DNA of 48,554 nucleotides. It comes from a virus. The position numbers and the translations under genes are program-made. The notes beneath the pieces were generated by a model. That model was given only the letters and a program-made list of their open reading frames with translations, was not told where the DNA came from and made no database searches. Shown here piece after piece: positions 1-6,913 of the stretch; within the stretch, counting starts at the first letter, position 1, and every line of letters starts with the position of its first letter. The stretch lies in IMG/VR virus record IMGVR_UViG_3300010885_019931, positions 1 through 48,554 of that record; one strand, written 5' to 3'.

Positions 1-1
1 A

Positions 2-157
2 CCTTCAGTTCAGCCTACTGAAAGAAGTAGAAAATCAATTGATGCTGTTAAAGTAGAACAAAAGTGTGAAGTGTGCGGCAAGGCTGAAAAGGTTCTGCCT
101 CTATACGCAAGAGAATTTTATCGTTGTGAATCTTGTCTATTGAAAGGAAAATCATGA
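2..157 (+). CDS. C-terminal end of a zinc-binding protein (partial)
   Basis: The frame is open from the window edge and ends in a TGA that overlaps the dUTPase start (ATGA). Only about 51 residues are visible. They contain two Cys-x2-Cys pairs separated by 16 residues (CEVC and CESC), the usual layout of a small zinc ribbon or treble-clef knuckle, followed by a short basic tail (LLKGKS). The part before the first pair is polar and probably a linker. The four-base overlap suggests that it is translationally coupled to dUTPase and belongs to the same operon. The function cannot be told because the rest of the protein lies outside the window; phage transcription factors and small nucleic-acid-binding proteins often end like this. 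Confidence 0.6.
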   Translation, partial: PSVQPTERSRKSIDAVKVEQKCEVCGKAEKVLPLYAREFYRCESCLLKGKS

Positions 158-600
158 GTGCATATTTAAGTTATCAATTACCAGTTAAGCGTCTTACAGG
201 GACTGCAAAATTGCCAGACAAGGCCAATCTGTTTGATGCAGGGTTGGACCTATATTCTGACGAGCAGGAAGTCGTAAGGCTAGCTCCGGGCGAACGCAAG
301 CTCTTTTCTACGGGCATCTCTGTAGCTATTCCCAAGGGCTTTGTTGGTCTTATCTGGCCACGATCAGGCCACGCCGTAAAGAAGGGGCTAGATACAATGG
401 CAGGAGTTATTGACGCTCCATATCGAGGAGAGGTTAAGGTATTGCTAGTAAATCACAGTGATGAATATCAATATTATTCTACGGGAGATAAAGTTGCACA
501 AATGTTAATTCAAGTAATTCCTGATTTTACCGCAGTAGAAGTAGAAACTCTTGACGAGACTTCTCGCGGGGATAATGGATTTGGGAGTTCTGGACAATGA
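154..600 (+). CDS. dut: trimeric dUTPase
   Basis: dUTP diphosphatase: hydrolyses dUTP to dUMP and pyrophosphate, keeping uracil out of DNA and feeding dTMP synthesis. All five motifs of the trimeric family are visible: AGLDLYS (residues 29-35), PRSGHAVKKGL, GVIDAPYRGEV with the catalytic Asp in GVID, GDKVAQMLI, and the flexible C-terminal arm RGDNGFGSSG. At 148 residues it has the normal family length. The frame can be extended to a TTG at 133, but ATG 154 is preferred: it is preceded by GAAAGGAAAA and overlaps the upstream stop as ATGA, and the residues after it match the family N-terminus. Its stop overlaps the next small gene. Confidence in the function is high; the role in nucleotide supply for phage replication is inferred from the neighbours. 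Confidence 0.95.
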   Translation: MSAYLSYQLPVKRLTGTAKLPDKANLFDAGLDLYSDEQEVVRLAPGERKLFSTGISVAIPKGFVGLIWPRSGHAVKKGLDTMAGVIDAPYRGEVKVLLVNHSDEYQYYSTGDKVAQMLIQVIPDFTAVEVETLDETSRGDNGFGSSGQ

Positions 601-719
601 CTTGGAGTGATTTCTTCGTAGGCGGATTTATCATTTTTATGGGGTTTTACTTTTGTGTTGTGTTCTATTATTTATCTGGGACTAAGATAGGAGATGTGAA
701 TGACAGAACTAATATTTAG
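597..719 (+). CDS. small single-pass membrane protein
   Basis: A 40-residue frame starting with the ATG that overlaps the dUTPase stop (ATGA) and ending in TAG inside the start of the next gene. Residues about 6-26 form one strongly hydrophobic, Phe/Tyr-rich segment (FFVGGFIIFMGFYF), enough for one membrane helix, followed by a short polar tail. There is no recognisable family. Support comes from its fit into an unbroken chain of overlapping starts and stops and from its membrane-like composition, shared with the following gene. A role in the host membrane is inference only. Confidence 0.5.
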   Translation: MTWSDFFVGGFIIFMGFYFCVVFYYLSGTKIGDVNDRTNI

Positions 720-924
720 CCTTACATTTATATGGCTAGTAGGCTTGTTCTTTTTCTTGGTTGCATATGATATTTATGCTGTAACTAAAGGCAAACCTAC
801 TGTTAGCTGGGTCGTTTTTGATACGAGTCGAAGATGGCCCGTTGTTCCATTTTTCTTTGGTTTTATTGTGGGCTTTTTGGCAGGACATTTCTTTTTTGGC
901 ATACCTGTGCCAGTAGGACAATAA
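700..924 (+). CDS. small two-helix membrane protein
   Basis: A 74-residue protein with two hydrophobic segments: residues about 3-27 (LIFSLTFIWLVGLFFFLVAY) and about 49-70 (VPFFFGFIVGFLAGHFFFG). They are joined by a short polar loop with KGK and TSRRW. It begins 20 bases inside the preceding small gene, behind a GGAG about 7 bases from the ATG. I do not recognise a family. Holins have this general shape, but no lysin gene is adjacent and such small membrane proteins are common in early phage operons, so I do not call it a holin. An antisense frame over the same bases is a shadow. Confidence 0.6.
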   Translation: MTELIFSLTFIWLVGLFFFLVAYDIYAVTKGKPTVSWVVFDTSRRWPVVPFFFGFIVGFLAGHFFFGIPVPVGQ

Positions 925-925
925 G

Positions 926-1189
926 ATGGAAAAGCAGTCAATAGCCGTTCAGACTTTTCGCATAGAAAATAAAAAAATAGTACTTGACAACTTGCCAACA
1001 GACTTGTATGATAAGATAGGTGCGGAAGCTCCTGATTACTACGAACGAATAGATGAGAAAGCATGGGTCATGGAAGCAACATCCCCAGAAGATCAAATCA
1101 AATACTATATCGTAGTATCGCGGAGCAAAGAAGCAATACAAGAGTTTATGAACACAGTTCTTTTTACAGAGGAGATCTTAAATGCTTAA
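926..1189 (+). CDS. small hypothetical protein
   Basis: An 87-residue, acidic, soluble-looking protein with no Cys and no membrane segment. It starts one base after the previous stop and its own TAA overlaps the following ATG (ATGCTTAA). The sequence alternates short hydrophobic strands and charged helices (for example KKIVLDNLPTDLYDKIG and IKYYIVVSRSKEAIQEFM), which suggests a small folded alpha/beta protein. No family or catalytic motif is recognised. Position in the operon and coding-like composition are the only support. Confidence 0.6.
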   Translation: MEKQSIAVQTFRIENKKIVLDNLPTDLYDKIGAEAPDYYERIDEKAWVMEATSPEDQIKYYIVVSRSKEAIQEFMNTVLFTEEILNA

Positions 1190-1439
1190 CACATTAGTAT
1201 TTTTGGCAGCATCAACTGTTAGCCAGTTTTTTGTTGTTAACCCCCAAATTCAAGTGCCAGTTATTCAAACGCAAACAATAGCAGTTACAACTACAACAGT
1301 TCCGATCATTAGACCATATGTATATCCATATTATTATGGGCCTCCTGCTGTGCTGTACACTACCCCATATTACACGTATCCAAATTACCCCGTATACTCA
1401 GTATATCCAGTATATCCAAACTATAGAATCTATCCTTAA
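1182..1439 (+). CDS. Tyr/Pro-rich protein with signal-like N-terminus
   Basis: 85 residues. The first 20 or so (MLNTLVFLAASTVSQFFVV) look like a signal peptide or membrane anchor without positive charges. The middle is Val/Thr/Gln-rich. The last 40 residues are low complexity, dominated by Tyr and Pro with repeated VYP and PYY units. An AGGAGAT precedes the ATG, so translation is well supported. The composition resembles surface or coat-like sticky proteins rather than an enzyme. No family is recognised. It could act at the cell envelope of the infected host, but that is inference. Short near-repeats of GTATATCCA in the DNA underlie the C-terminal repeats. Confidence 0.55.
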   Translation: MLNTLVFLAASTVSQFFVVNPQIQVPVIQTQTIAVTTTTVPIIRPYVYPYYYGPPAVLYTTPYYTYPNYPVYSVYPVYPNYRIYP

Positions 1440-1449
1440 GGAGAATAAA

Positions 1450-1830
1450 ATGAACGAAGAAAAGAACCCATTAAATGTTTACAATCAGCTTGAAGTAATT
1501 AAAAATGCACTGGCTCAAATTGAAACAATTCACGTTTATGAGCTTGCTAATCGTCAATTTGGGACTTCAGCAGAAGAAGAGCTAAAGAAGCGAATCGACG
1601 AGTTAGATAAGCAAATTCTTGAATATGAGCTACAACTTGCAGACTCTCAATCTTATATTGATAGCGTATTAGATTCAAACAAGAAATTACTTGAAGCGAA
1701 TAATCAATTGATTGGTGAAAAAAATCTAGCTGTAGAAAATCGTCAATTGACAGAAGATCAAGCTGAACAAATTATTGCGGCCTATAATAAATTGCCACGA
1801 ATTGTAAAGAAATTATACGGAGTGAAGTAA
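1450..1830 (+). CDS. coiled-coil protein
   Basis: 126 residues from the ATG at 1450, which has AAGGAGAATAAA directly before it. A longer frame opens at 1318, but it would overlap the previous gene in an unlikely way and lacks a ribosome binding site. Residues about 35-110 are highly charged with heptad-like spacing of Leu/Ile (ELKKRIDELDKQILEYELQL), indicating one long coiled coil; the C-terminus is basic (PRIVKKLYGVK). It ends two bases before the DnaB-like helicase gene. No family is recognised. A helicase or primase accessory role is possible from position alone. Confidence 0.65.
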   Translation: MNEEKNPLNVYNQLEVIKNALAQIETIHVYELANRQFGTSAEEELKKRIDELDKQILEYELQLADSQSYIDSVLDSNKKLLEANNQLIGEKNLAVENRQLTEDQAEQIIAAYNKLPRIVKKLYGVK

Positions 1831-1831
1831 C

Positions 1832-3289
1832 ATGAGCCAAGCTGTACTAGAAAATTTACCAGTTGAACGAGCAGTTTTGGCTGGCATTTGCCAGTACGGT
1901 TTAGAGGTGTATGTAGAATTAGACTTCATTGAACCTGATTATTTTTCGCATGAGCTTAATCAGGTCATCTTTGGATGTTTGCAAGATATTGTAAGTAGTA
2001 ATCAAAATATTGAATATCTTACAATTTTCTCCACTGCCCAGAAATTGGGAGTTTATGAATTAATCAATAAGACAACAGAGATGGGATTTATCCGATCTCT
2101 GTTTAATTTTCCCATTAACAAAGACAACATCCCTAAATTTGCTGCAAAACTAGCAAAGTTAAAACTTGCCAGAGATATTAAAAAAGCTCTAGTTGGTTGT
2201 GATAAAGCTCTTAATAAAATAACTGGCGATGAAAGCGTTGAAGATATCATTGGACTCGTAGAGAATCCAATTATCGACATTACTTCTGCTGCCTATAAAG
2301 AGCATACAAATAAAACCATGCTTGTTGGAGAAAATATAGATGAGTACGTTCAATATCTTATCGACAATCCTGTTGATTACCTTGGTATCCCCACTGGATT
2401 CAACCGTTTTGACGAAGCTATAGGCGGCGGGATTAGAAGAAAATCCATTTGCTTGATTGGTGCTAGAACTGGTGTTGGTAAAAGTGTTATTTCAACAAAT
2501 GTTGCATTACACGTAGCAAGCAAACTAAATATCCCCGTGCTTTATCTTGATACAGAAATGGATATTGGAGATCAAAGAAATCGTATGCTTGCAAACTTAA
2601 GTAATATTAAGATTAATGATATTGCTAAAGGTAAATTTGCTACAAATTTTATGTCTAAAGAAAGCGTCATTCGATCAGCAAAACTCTTAAAAGATATTCC
2701 ATATCACTATATATCAATTGCTGGTCAGCCATTTGACAACATCCTTAACATTATGAAAAAATGGATTCATCAATACGTAGGAGTTGATGATAATGGCAAG
2801 ACTAAAGACTGCTTAATTATCTATGACTATTTCAAATTAATGAGTTCTGCTGGACTTGGTGCAGCAATGCAAGAATATCAAGCTCTTGGTTTTCAAATTA
2901 CTAAAATGAATGATTTTTGTATTCAGTACGATATTCCATGCTTATCATTTGTGCAGCTTAATAGAGAGGAAGAGATTGCTCAATCAGATCGTTTGCAATG
3001 GCTTGCGACTACAGTTGCAAAATTCCAAGTAAAAAGCGATGAAGAGATAGCAGATGATGGTGATCAGAATGGTAATCGTAAGCTGGTTCCTATAAAAACA
3101 CGTCACGGTTCAGGACTGGAACAGGGTGATTATATCAATATTAAAATGAATGGTGCAACTGCTAAATTATCAGAATGGTATACTAGGAATGAATTGAAAG
3201 CTGGAGCAAATAATAATGGCAATCAAGACAACCAACCCCCTTTCGAAGAACGGGAAGATCAGTCGGGAGAAAGTTTATTCGATATGTGA
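1832..3289 (+). CDS. replicative DNA helicase, DnaB family
   Basis: Hexameric 5'-3' helicase that unwinds DNA at the phage fork. The 485 residues match the family length. The N-terminal helical domain starts LPVERAVLAGI and a linker follows at about 150-190. The RecA-like motor has Walker A GARTGVGKS (residues 210-218, Lys217), an LDTEMD strand typical of DnaB, Walker B LIIYDY (Asp332), and SFVQLNRE, where DnaB proteins carry the sensor Gln and LNR. The late TRHGSG sits where the DnaB family has its arginine finger loop (usually KxRxG). The acidic, Asn/Gln-rich C-terminal tail is encoded in the 74 bases shared with the primase gene, so it is under coding constraint in two frames. The next gene supplies the partner primase. 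Confidence 0.93.
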   Translation: MSQAVLENLPVERAVLAGICQYGLEVYVELDFIEPDYFSHELNQVIFGCLQDIVSSNQNIEYLTIFSTAQKLGVYELINKTTEMGFIRSLFNFPINKDNIPKFAAKLAKLKLARDIKKALVGCDKALNKITGDESVEDIIGLVENPIIDITSAAYKEHTNKTMLVGENIDEYVQYLIDNPVDYLGIPTGFNRFDEAIGGGIRRKSICLIGARTGVGKSVISTNVALHVASKLNIPVLYLDTEMDIGDQRNRMLANLSNIKINDIAKGKFATNFMSKESVIRSAKLLKDIPYHYISIAGQPFDNILNIMKKWIHQYVGVDDNGKTKDCLIIYDYFKLMSSAGLGAAMQEYQALGFQITKMNDFCIQYDIPCLSFVQLNREEEIAQSDRLQWLATTVAKFQVKSDEEIADDGDQNGNRKLVPIKTRHGSGLEQGDYINIKMNGATAKLSEWYTRNELKAGANNNGNQDNQPPFEEREDQSGESLFDM

Positions 3290-4298
3290 AGAGCTATCGG
3301 ATAAAATTCCCGGACTTCTCGATTCTTTAAAAGTTGATTATACTGAGTTTGAAAATAGGATTGCGTTTGCTTGTCCAGTTCATGGTGGCGATAATTCAGA
3401 AGGAGCGTGCATCTTTACTGATGGCACTAGCTCAAAAGGTAATTGGGTATGCTGGACTCATGGATGCGAAAGAGATCATGGTAAAAATATTATAGGTTTC
3501 GTAAAGGGTGTTTTATCTATTAGACAGAATAAAGAAGCAACTTTTTACTCTGCTATTAATTATTGTCTATCTTTTTTAAATAAAAAATTGATAGACATAA
3601 AAGAAGAAAAGATATCTGAGAGTATTTATAATAATAATAAACTCATGGAAGTTTTAGTCCGTGAACCTGAGAAAGTAATATTAAATATATCGAGAGATCA
3701 GGTAATCTCCTCTCTGGAAATACCATCAAAATATTACATTGAAAGAGGTTTTCAGCCTGAGACTCTCGTTGTCTTTGATGTTGGAGAATGTTATAATCCT
3801 AATAGACAGATGCACAATAGAGCAGTCGTTCCTGTTTATGACGAAGACAATAATTATATTGGATGCGTAGGAAGGACACTTGACGAGAACAACAAAAAAT
3901 ATAAATGGATGAACAGTAAAGGCTTTAAAAAGTCTTTCTATTTATATGGCATATGGATTGCAAAACCTCATGTACAAAAGACTTCCAGCATTATTCTTGT
4001 CGAAGGACAAGGAGATGTGTGGAGGCTTTATGAGTCTGGTATAAAGAACGCAGTTGGTATATTTGGTGCAGATTTAAGTGAAGATCAATTGATAGCTCTT
4101 GAGAAATTAGGAGTGATGAATGTTGTAATTCTAACCGATACCGATGAAGCGGGGCAAAAGGCGGCACAGGGGATAATGGAAAGAGGCGGACGAAGATTTA
4201 ATTATTTCCATCCTGCAATATCTAAAAAAGACGTTGGAGATATGTCGATTGCAGAAATTGAAGAAGAGTTAAAACCACAAATTAAGGGGCTTTTTTAA
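3216..4298 (+). CDS. DNA primase, DnaG type (zinc finger plus TOPRIM)
   Basis: Makes RNA primers at the fork with the DnaB-like helicase encoded just upstream. In its 360 residues a CHC2-type zinc motif is visible near the N-terminus (CPVHGG with Cys53 and His56, then CWTHGC at residues 79-84). The TOPRIM core has VEGQGD (Glu263) and LTDTDEAG (Asp308, Asp310), the acidic residues that bind catalytic metal. It is shorter than cellular DnaG (about 580 residues) and lacks room for the C-terminal helicase-binding domain, as is usual for phage primases. The start at 3216 lies inside the helicase gene, with GGAG about 9 bases upstream. Its last base is the first base of the next start (TAATG). Confidence 0.9.
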   Translation: MAIKTTNPLSKNGKISREKVYSICEELSDKIPGLLDSLKVDYTEFENRIAFACPVHGGDNSEGACIFTDGTSSKGNWVCWTHGCERDHGKNIIGFVKGVLSIRQNKEATFYSAINYCLSFLNKKLIDIKEEKISESIYNNNKLMEVLVREPEKVILNISRDQVISSLEIPSKYYIERGFQPETLVVFDVGECYNPNRQMHNRAVVPVYDEDNNYIGCVGRTLDENNKKYKWMNSKGFKKSFYLYGIWIAKPHVQKTSSIILVEGQGDVWRLYESGIKNAVGIFGADLSEDQLIALEKLGVMNVVILTDTDEAGQKAAQGIMERGGRRFNYFHPAISKKDVGDMSIAEIEEELKPQIKGLF

Positions 4299-5116
4299 TG
4301 GGTCAAATTTTAGCATTTTCTGGTAAAAAACAAGCTGGTAAAAATACACTCTGTAACTTTATACATGGATATCAACTTAAGTCGTATAACTTAATTGAAT
4401 CTTTTGAAATTGCTGATACGGGTGATCTTGTCATTGAAACAAATACGAGAGAAGAAAGCGGCAAGATTGTTAAGGGGAAAGGTAAAATTGATGTTACCAG
4501 ACTTGATATTGAATATGTAGTTTGGGCCATGGATAATGTATGGCCTTTTGTTAAGCATTACGCATTTGCAACCGCATTAAAAGAAATGCTTATTGGCCTT
4601 TTTGATATTCCAAAAGAAATGGTATATGGCACTGATGAGCAAAAGAATCAACCTACGCAATATAAATGGGAGAATATGCCAATCAAAGTTAAAGGCAAAT
4701 CTGGATTTATGACTGGTCGAGAATTTATGCAGTATTTTGGAAGTGATATCTGTAGAGAAATCTATCCAGACATTTGGACAGATAGATTAATGAAAGACAT
4801 TAATGCAGAGCAATCAAATTTAGCAGTTATATCCGATGCAAGATATGAAAATGAAATTGAAGCAGTTCAAAAATCTGGCGGAAAAGTAATCCGCTTAACA
4901 CGAACTGTTAAAGGGACAGATAATCATAATAGCGAACTTGCTCTTGATAACTATACTGGATTTGATGCAATAATTGATAATCAAAATATGTCAATTGAAG
5001 AATCGTGTCAGCATTTAGTTCAACTTATTGATAGTTGGGGATGGTTTGATAACAAGGTCATTATACCTCCGCCAGAAAAACCCATAAGAAAGAGTAGCAC
5101 GATGTCAATCAAATGA
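4298..5116 (+). CDS. deoxynucleoside monophosphate kinase (T4 gp1-like)
   Basis: Phosphorylates deoxynucleoside monophosphates to diphosphates with ATP. The N-terminus carries the P-loop SGKKQAGKNT (residues 8-17, Lys15), in the same place as in the T4 gene 1 kinase. Later segments FGSDICREIYPDIWTDRL and VISDARYENEIEAV are typical of this dNMP kinase family: an Arg-rich lid region and the DxRxxNE motif that contacts substrate. 272 residues, slightly longer than T4 gp1 (241). It has a charged insertion at about residues 38-68. Together with dUTPase it forms the nucleotide-supply part of the operon. Members of this family in T4 also act on hydroxymethyl-dCMP; nothing in this window shows whether this one handles a modified base. 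Confidence 0.85.
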   Translation: MGQILAFSGKKQAGKNTLCNFIHGYQLKSYNLIESFEIADTGDLVIETNTREESGKIVKGKGKIDVTRLDIEYVVWAMDNVWPFVKHYAFATALKEMLIGLFDIPKEMVYGTDEQKNQPTQYKWENMPIKVKGKSGFMTGREFMQYFGSDICREIYPDIWTDRLMKDINAEQSNLAVISDARYENEIEAVQKSGGKVIRLTRTVKGTDNHNSELALDNYTGFDAIIDNQNMSIEESCQHLVQLIDSWGWFDNKVIIPPPEKPIRKSSTMSIK

Positions 5117-5123
5117 TTAAAAG

Positions 5124-5179
5124 TTCCTATGTATTGTGTATAGTATTTAGTATTTAGGTACTATAACACAACATAGGAG
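5124..5179 (+). promoter_or_regulatory. hairpin covering the Shine-Dalgarno of the HNH gene
   Basis: In the 69-base gap before the endonuclease gene, 5126-5145 pairs with 5159-5177. Read by eye it gives 7 bp, a 2-base bulge on the left, 5 bp, a 1-base bulge on the right, then 6 bp and a 13-base loop (5146-5158). T5125-A5178 and a T5124-G5179 wobble can extend it. The AGGAG Shine-Dalgarno (5175-5179) for the ATG at 5186 lies entirely in the right arm and would be hidden when folded. Free-standing homing endonuclease genes of T4-like phages are known to be silenced this way on read-through transcripts. There is no T-tract, so it is not a normal terminator. Confidence 0.65.
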
Positions 5180-5185
5180 ACTGCC

Positions 5186-5881
5186 ATGAATCCAAAAGAT
5201 ATTTTAACTAAAGAATTGCTTGAAATAGAGTACATCGATAATAAACTAAGCACAAAAAAAATAGCTGAGAAATATGACATAAAGTCAGATAATTCTGTAT
5301 TTCAAGCTATTAAAAGATATGGCTTATCAAGAGATAGCTTAAAAAATATAACTAATAAAATAACCAAAGATTGGCTATATCAAAAATATATAATAGAAGA
5401 CTTGTCAGCAATAGATATTGCAAAAGAGCTAGGTATGAAAAGAAAATCTAGTATTCTAGATAAATTGCATGAGTTCAATATACCTATAAGAAAAACTACA
5501 AAAACTAAAAAATATATCGTATCTAATAATAAACGTAAAATGCTATACAAAGATATTAGAATTGATTATTGGAACTCATTAATTTTTGGAGCAAAAAGAA
5601 GAAAAATAAGTTTTGAAATATCTATTGAATATGCTTGGAGTGTATTAATTAAGCAAGATAATAAATGCGCATTGTCTGGCATCAGCTTGTCATTTTGCAC
5701 TTCAAGGCTAGATAGAACTTCAGTTCAGACAGCATCTCTGGATAGAATAGACTCCAGTAAAGGATACGTCGAAGGAAATATACAATGGATTCATAAAACT
5801 ATAAATAAAATGAAGATGGATATTTTAGAAAAAGATTTTTTAGATTTTTGCGAAATAATTACTAAATATAGGAGAAAATAA
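5186..5881 (+). CDS. HNH-like free-standing (homing) endonuclease
   Basis: 231 residues. The N-terminal half holds two tandem helix-turn-helix-like repeats of about 50 residues (each of the form W/LLxxxYI...S...IAxxxxI/GM... then a second helix ending in xFN/YGL and a basic stretch), likely DNA reading heads. The C-terminal half has CALSGISL (Cys161) and SLDRIDSSKGYVEGN (184-198) followed by IQWIHK, a block typical of HNH-type nucleases in phages. A second metal-binding Cys pair is not obvious. It interrupts the replication operon between the kinase and the Cas4-like nuclease, has its own leader hairpin, and is more AT-rich than its neighbours, all as expected for a mobile gene. Exact subfamily uncertain. 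Confidence 0.7.
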   Translation: MNPKDILTKELLEIEYIDNKLSTKKIAEKYDIKSDNSVFQAIKRYGLSRDSLKNITNKITKDWLYQKYIIEDLSAIDIAKELGMKRKSSILDKLHEFNIPIRKTTKTKKYIVSNNKRKMLYKDIRIDYWNSLIFGAKRRKISFEISIEYAWSVLIKQDNKCALSGISLSFCTSRLDRTSVQTASLDRIDSSKGYVEGNIQWIHKTINKMKMDILEKDFLDFCEIITKYRRK

Positions 5882-6913
5882 TTGCTCACCACATACTTTC
5901 GGAGTTCTTCATTAGGTCAATATAAGTATTGTCAAATGTCATATTTTTTGAATTACGTTTTGGGGTGGCCATCTCCAAGCAATCTCAAAGCAGATTTGGG
6001 AACAATAACGCACGCAGTATTTGAAACATTAGCAATATGTAAAAAGAGGACTCAATTTAATAAAAGATCTAAAATGAAAATCACTCAGGAACCCTTGGGT
6101 GATTTTTATTTTTCAGAAGATGAATTATTTACTGATGACTTTGTAAATAAAATCTTAGATAGAAGTTTTGAATTTTACAAATCTAATTCTAAGCATAATC
6201 AATTTAACGAGAAAGATTATCAATTTTGCTATAAAATGGTTTGGGATACATTGCCCTACAACAAAGGACAGTTTGATCCACGTAATCGTAAGATTATTGA
6301 TACTGAGCCTCACTTTGATATTCCAATTAATGAGCCTTGGGCAAAATTTACTTTTGATGGGCCAGATGGACCAATTTCTGGAAATCTTGCGATAAAAGGA
6401 ACAATAGATCTTGTCACCGAGCTACCAGATGGTACAATAGAAGTAATCGACTGGAAGACTGGCCAGAGGCTCGATTGGGCCACTGGAGAACGCAAGGACT
6501 ATGATAAACTGATGAAAGATACTCAGCTTTTACTATATCACTATGCTATTGGTAAACTATACCCTATGTATAGATATACATTAATGACTATCTTTTTCTG
6601 TAGAGATGGTGGACCGTTTACGCTCGCTTTTGACAAAGACGATGATGAGTATTTCCTTAATAATACTCTGAAATCAATGTTCGAAGAGATCAAAGCAAAC
6701 CAAAAGCCTAAACCAGTATCACAAGATCGAAATAATTTTAAATGCCAAAAACTCTGCCACTATTTCAAGACAACATGGCCCGGAACAGATAAAACTATGT
6801 GTCATCACGTTGAAGAACAATTGCATACTATTGGAATGACAAAAACCGTTGCCGAATGTTCTAGGCCGGGTTTTGTTATCGGAACATATAAAGATCCCGG
6901 AGCAGTTGAATGA
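5882..6913 (+). CDS. PD-(D/E)XK exonuclease, Cas4/RecB-like with Fe-S cysteines
   Basis: Likely single-strand-specific or recombination exonuclease of the RecB/Cas4 clan. Visible signature: GTIDLV (Asp176), EVIDWKTG (Asp190, Lys192) and a later Gln (Gln215 in DTQLLLYHYA), the D...DxK...QxxxY pattern. One Cys near the N-terminus (Cys17 in QYKYCQMSYF) and three near the C-terminus (Cys288, Cys292, Cys307) match the split four-Cys set that binds an iron-sulfur cluster in Cas4 and AddB. The start is TTG at 5882: GGAG lies 7 bases upstream, and any later ATG would remove Cys17 and the conserved SSSLGQYKYC block. 343 residues. Its stop overlaps the polymerase start (ATGA). It would fit recombination-dependent replication with the annealing protein at 18408. 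Confidence 0.8.
   Translation: MLTTYFRSSSLGQYKYCQMSYFLNYVLGWPSPSNLKADLGTITHAVFETLAICKKRTQFNKRSKMKITQEPLGDFYFSEDELFTDDFVNKILDRSFEFYKSNSKHNQFNEKDYQFCYKMVWDTLPYNKGQFDPRNRKIIDTEPHFDIPINEPWAKFTFDGPDGPISGNLAIKGTIDLVTELPDGTIEVIDWKTGQRLDWATGERKDYDKLMKDTQLLLYHYAIGKLYPMYRYTLMTIFFCRDGGPFTLAFDKDDDEYFLNNTLKSMFEEIKANQKPKPVSQDRNNFKCQKLCHYFKTTWPGTDKTMCHHVEEQLHTIGMTKTVAECSRPGFVIGTYKDPGAVE

Noticed and set aside
736-1141. Minus-strand frames opposite the small early genes
   Set aside because: They are shadows of plus-strand genes that have ribosome sites and overlapping junctions; their own translations are low-complexity and lack start signals.
5126-5177. Rho-independent terminator after the kinase gene
   Set aside because: The stem is AT-rich and imperfect, has no following T-run, and contains the next gene's Shine-Dalgarno; regulation of translation is the better reading.
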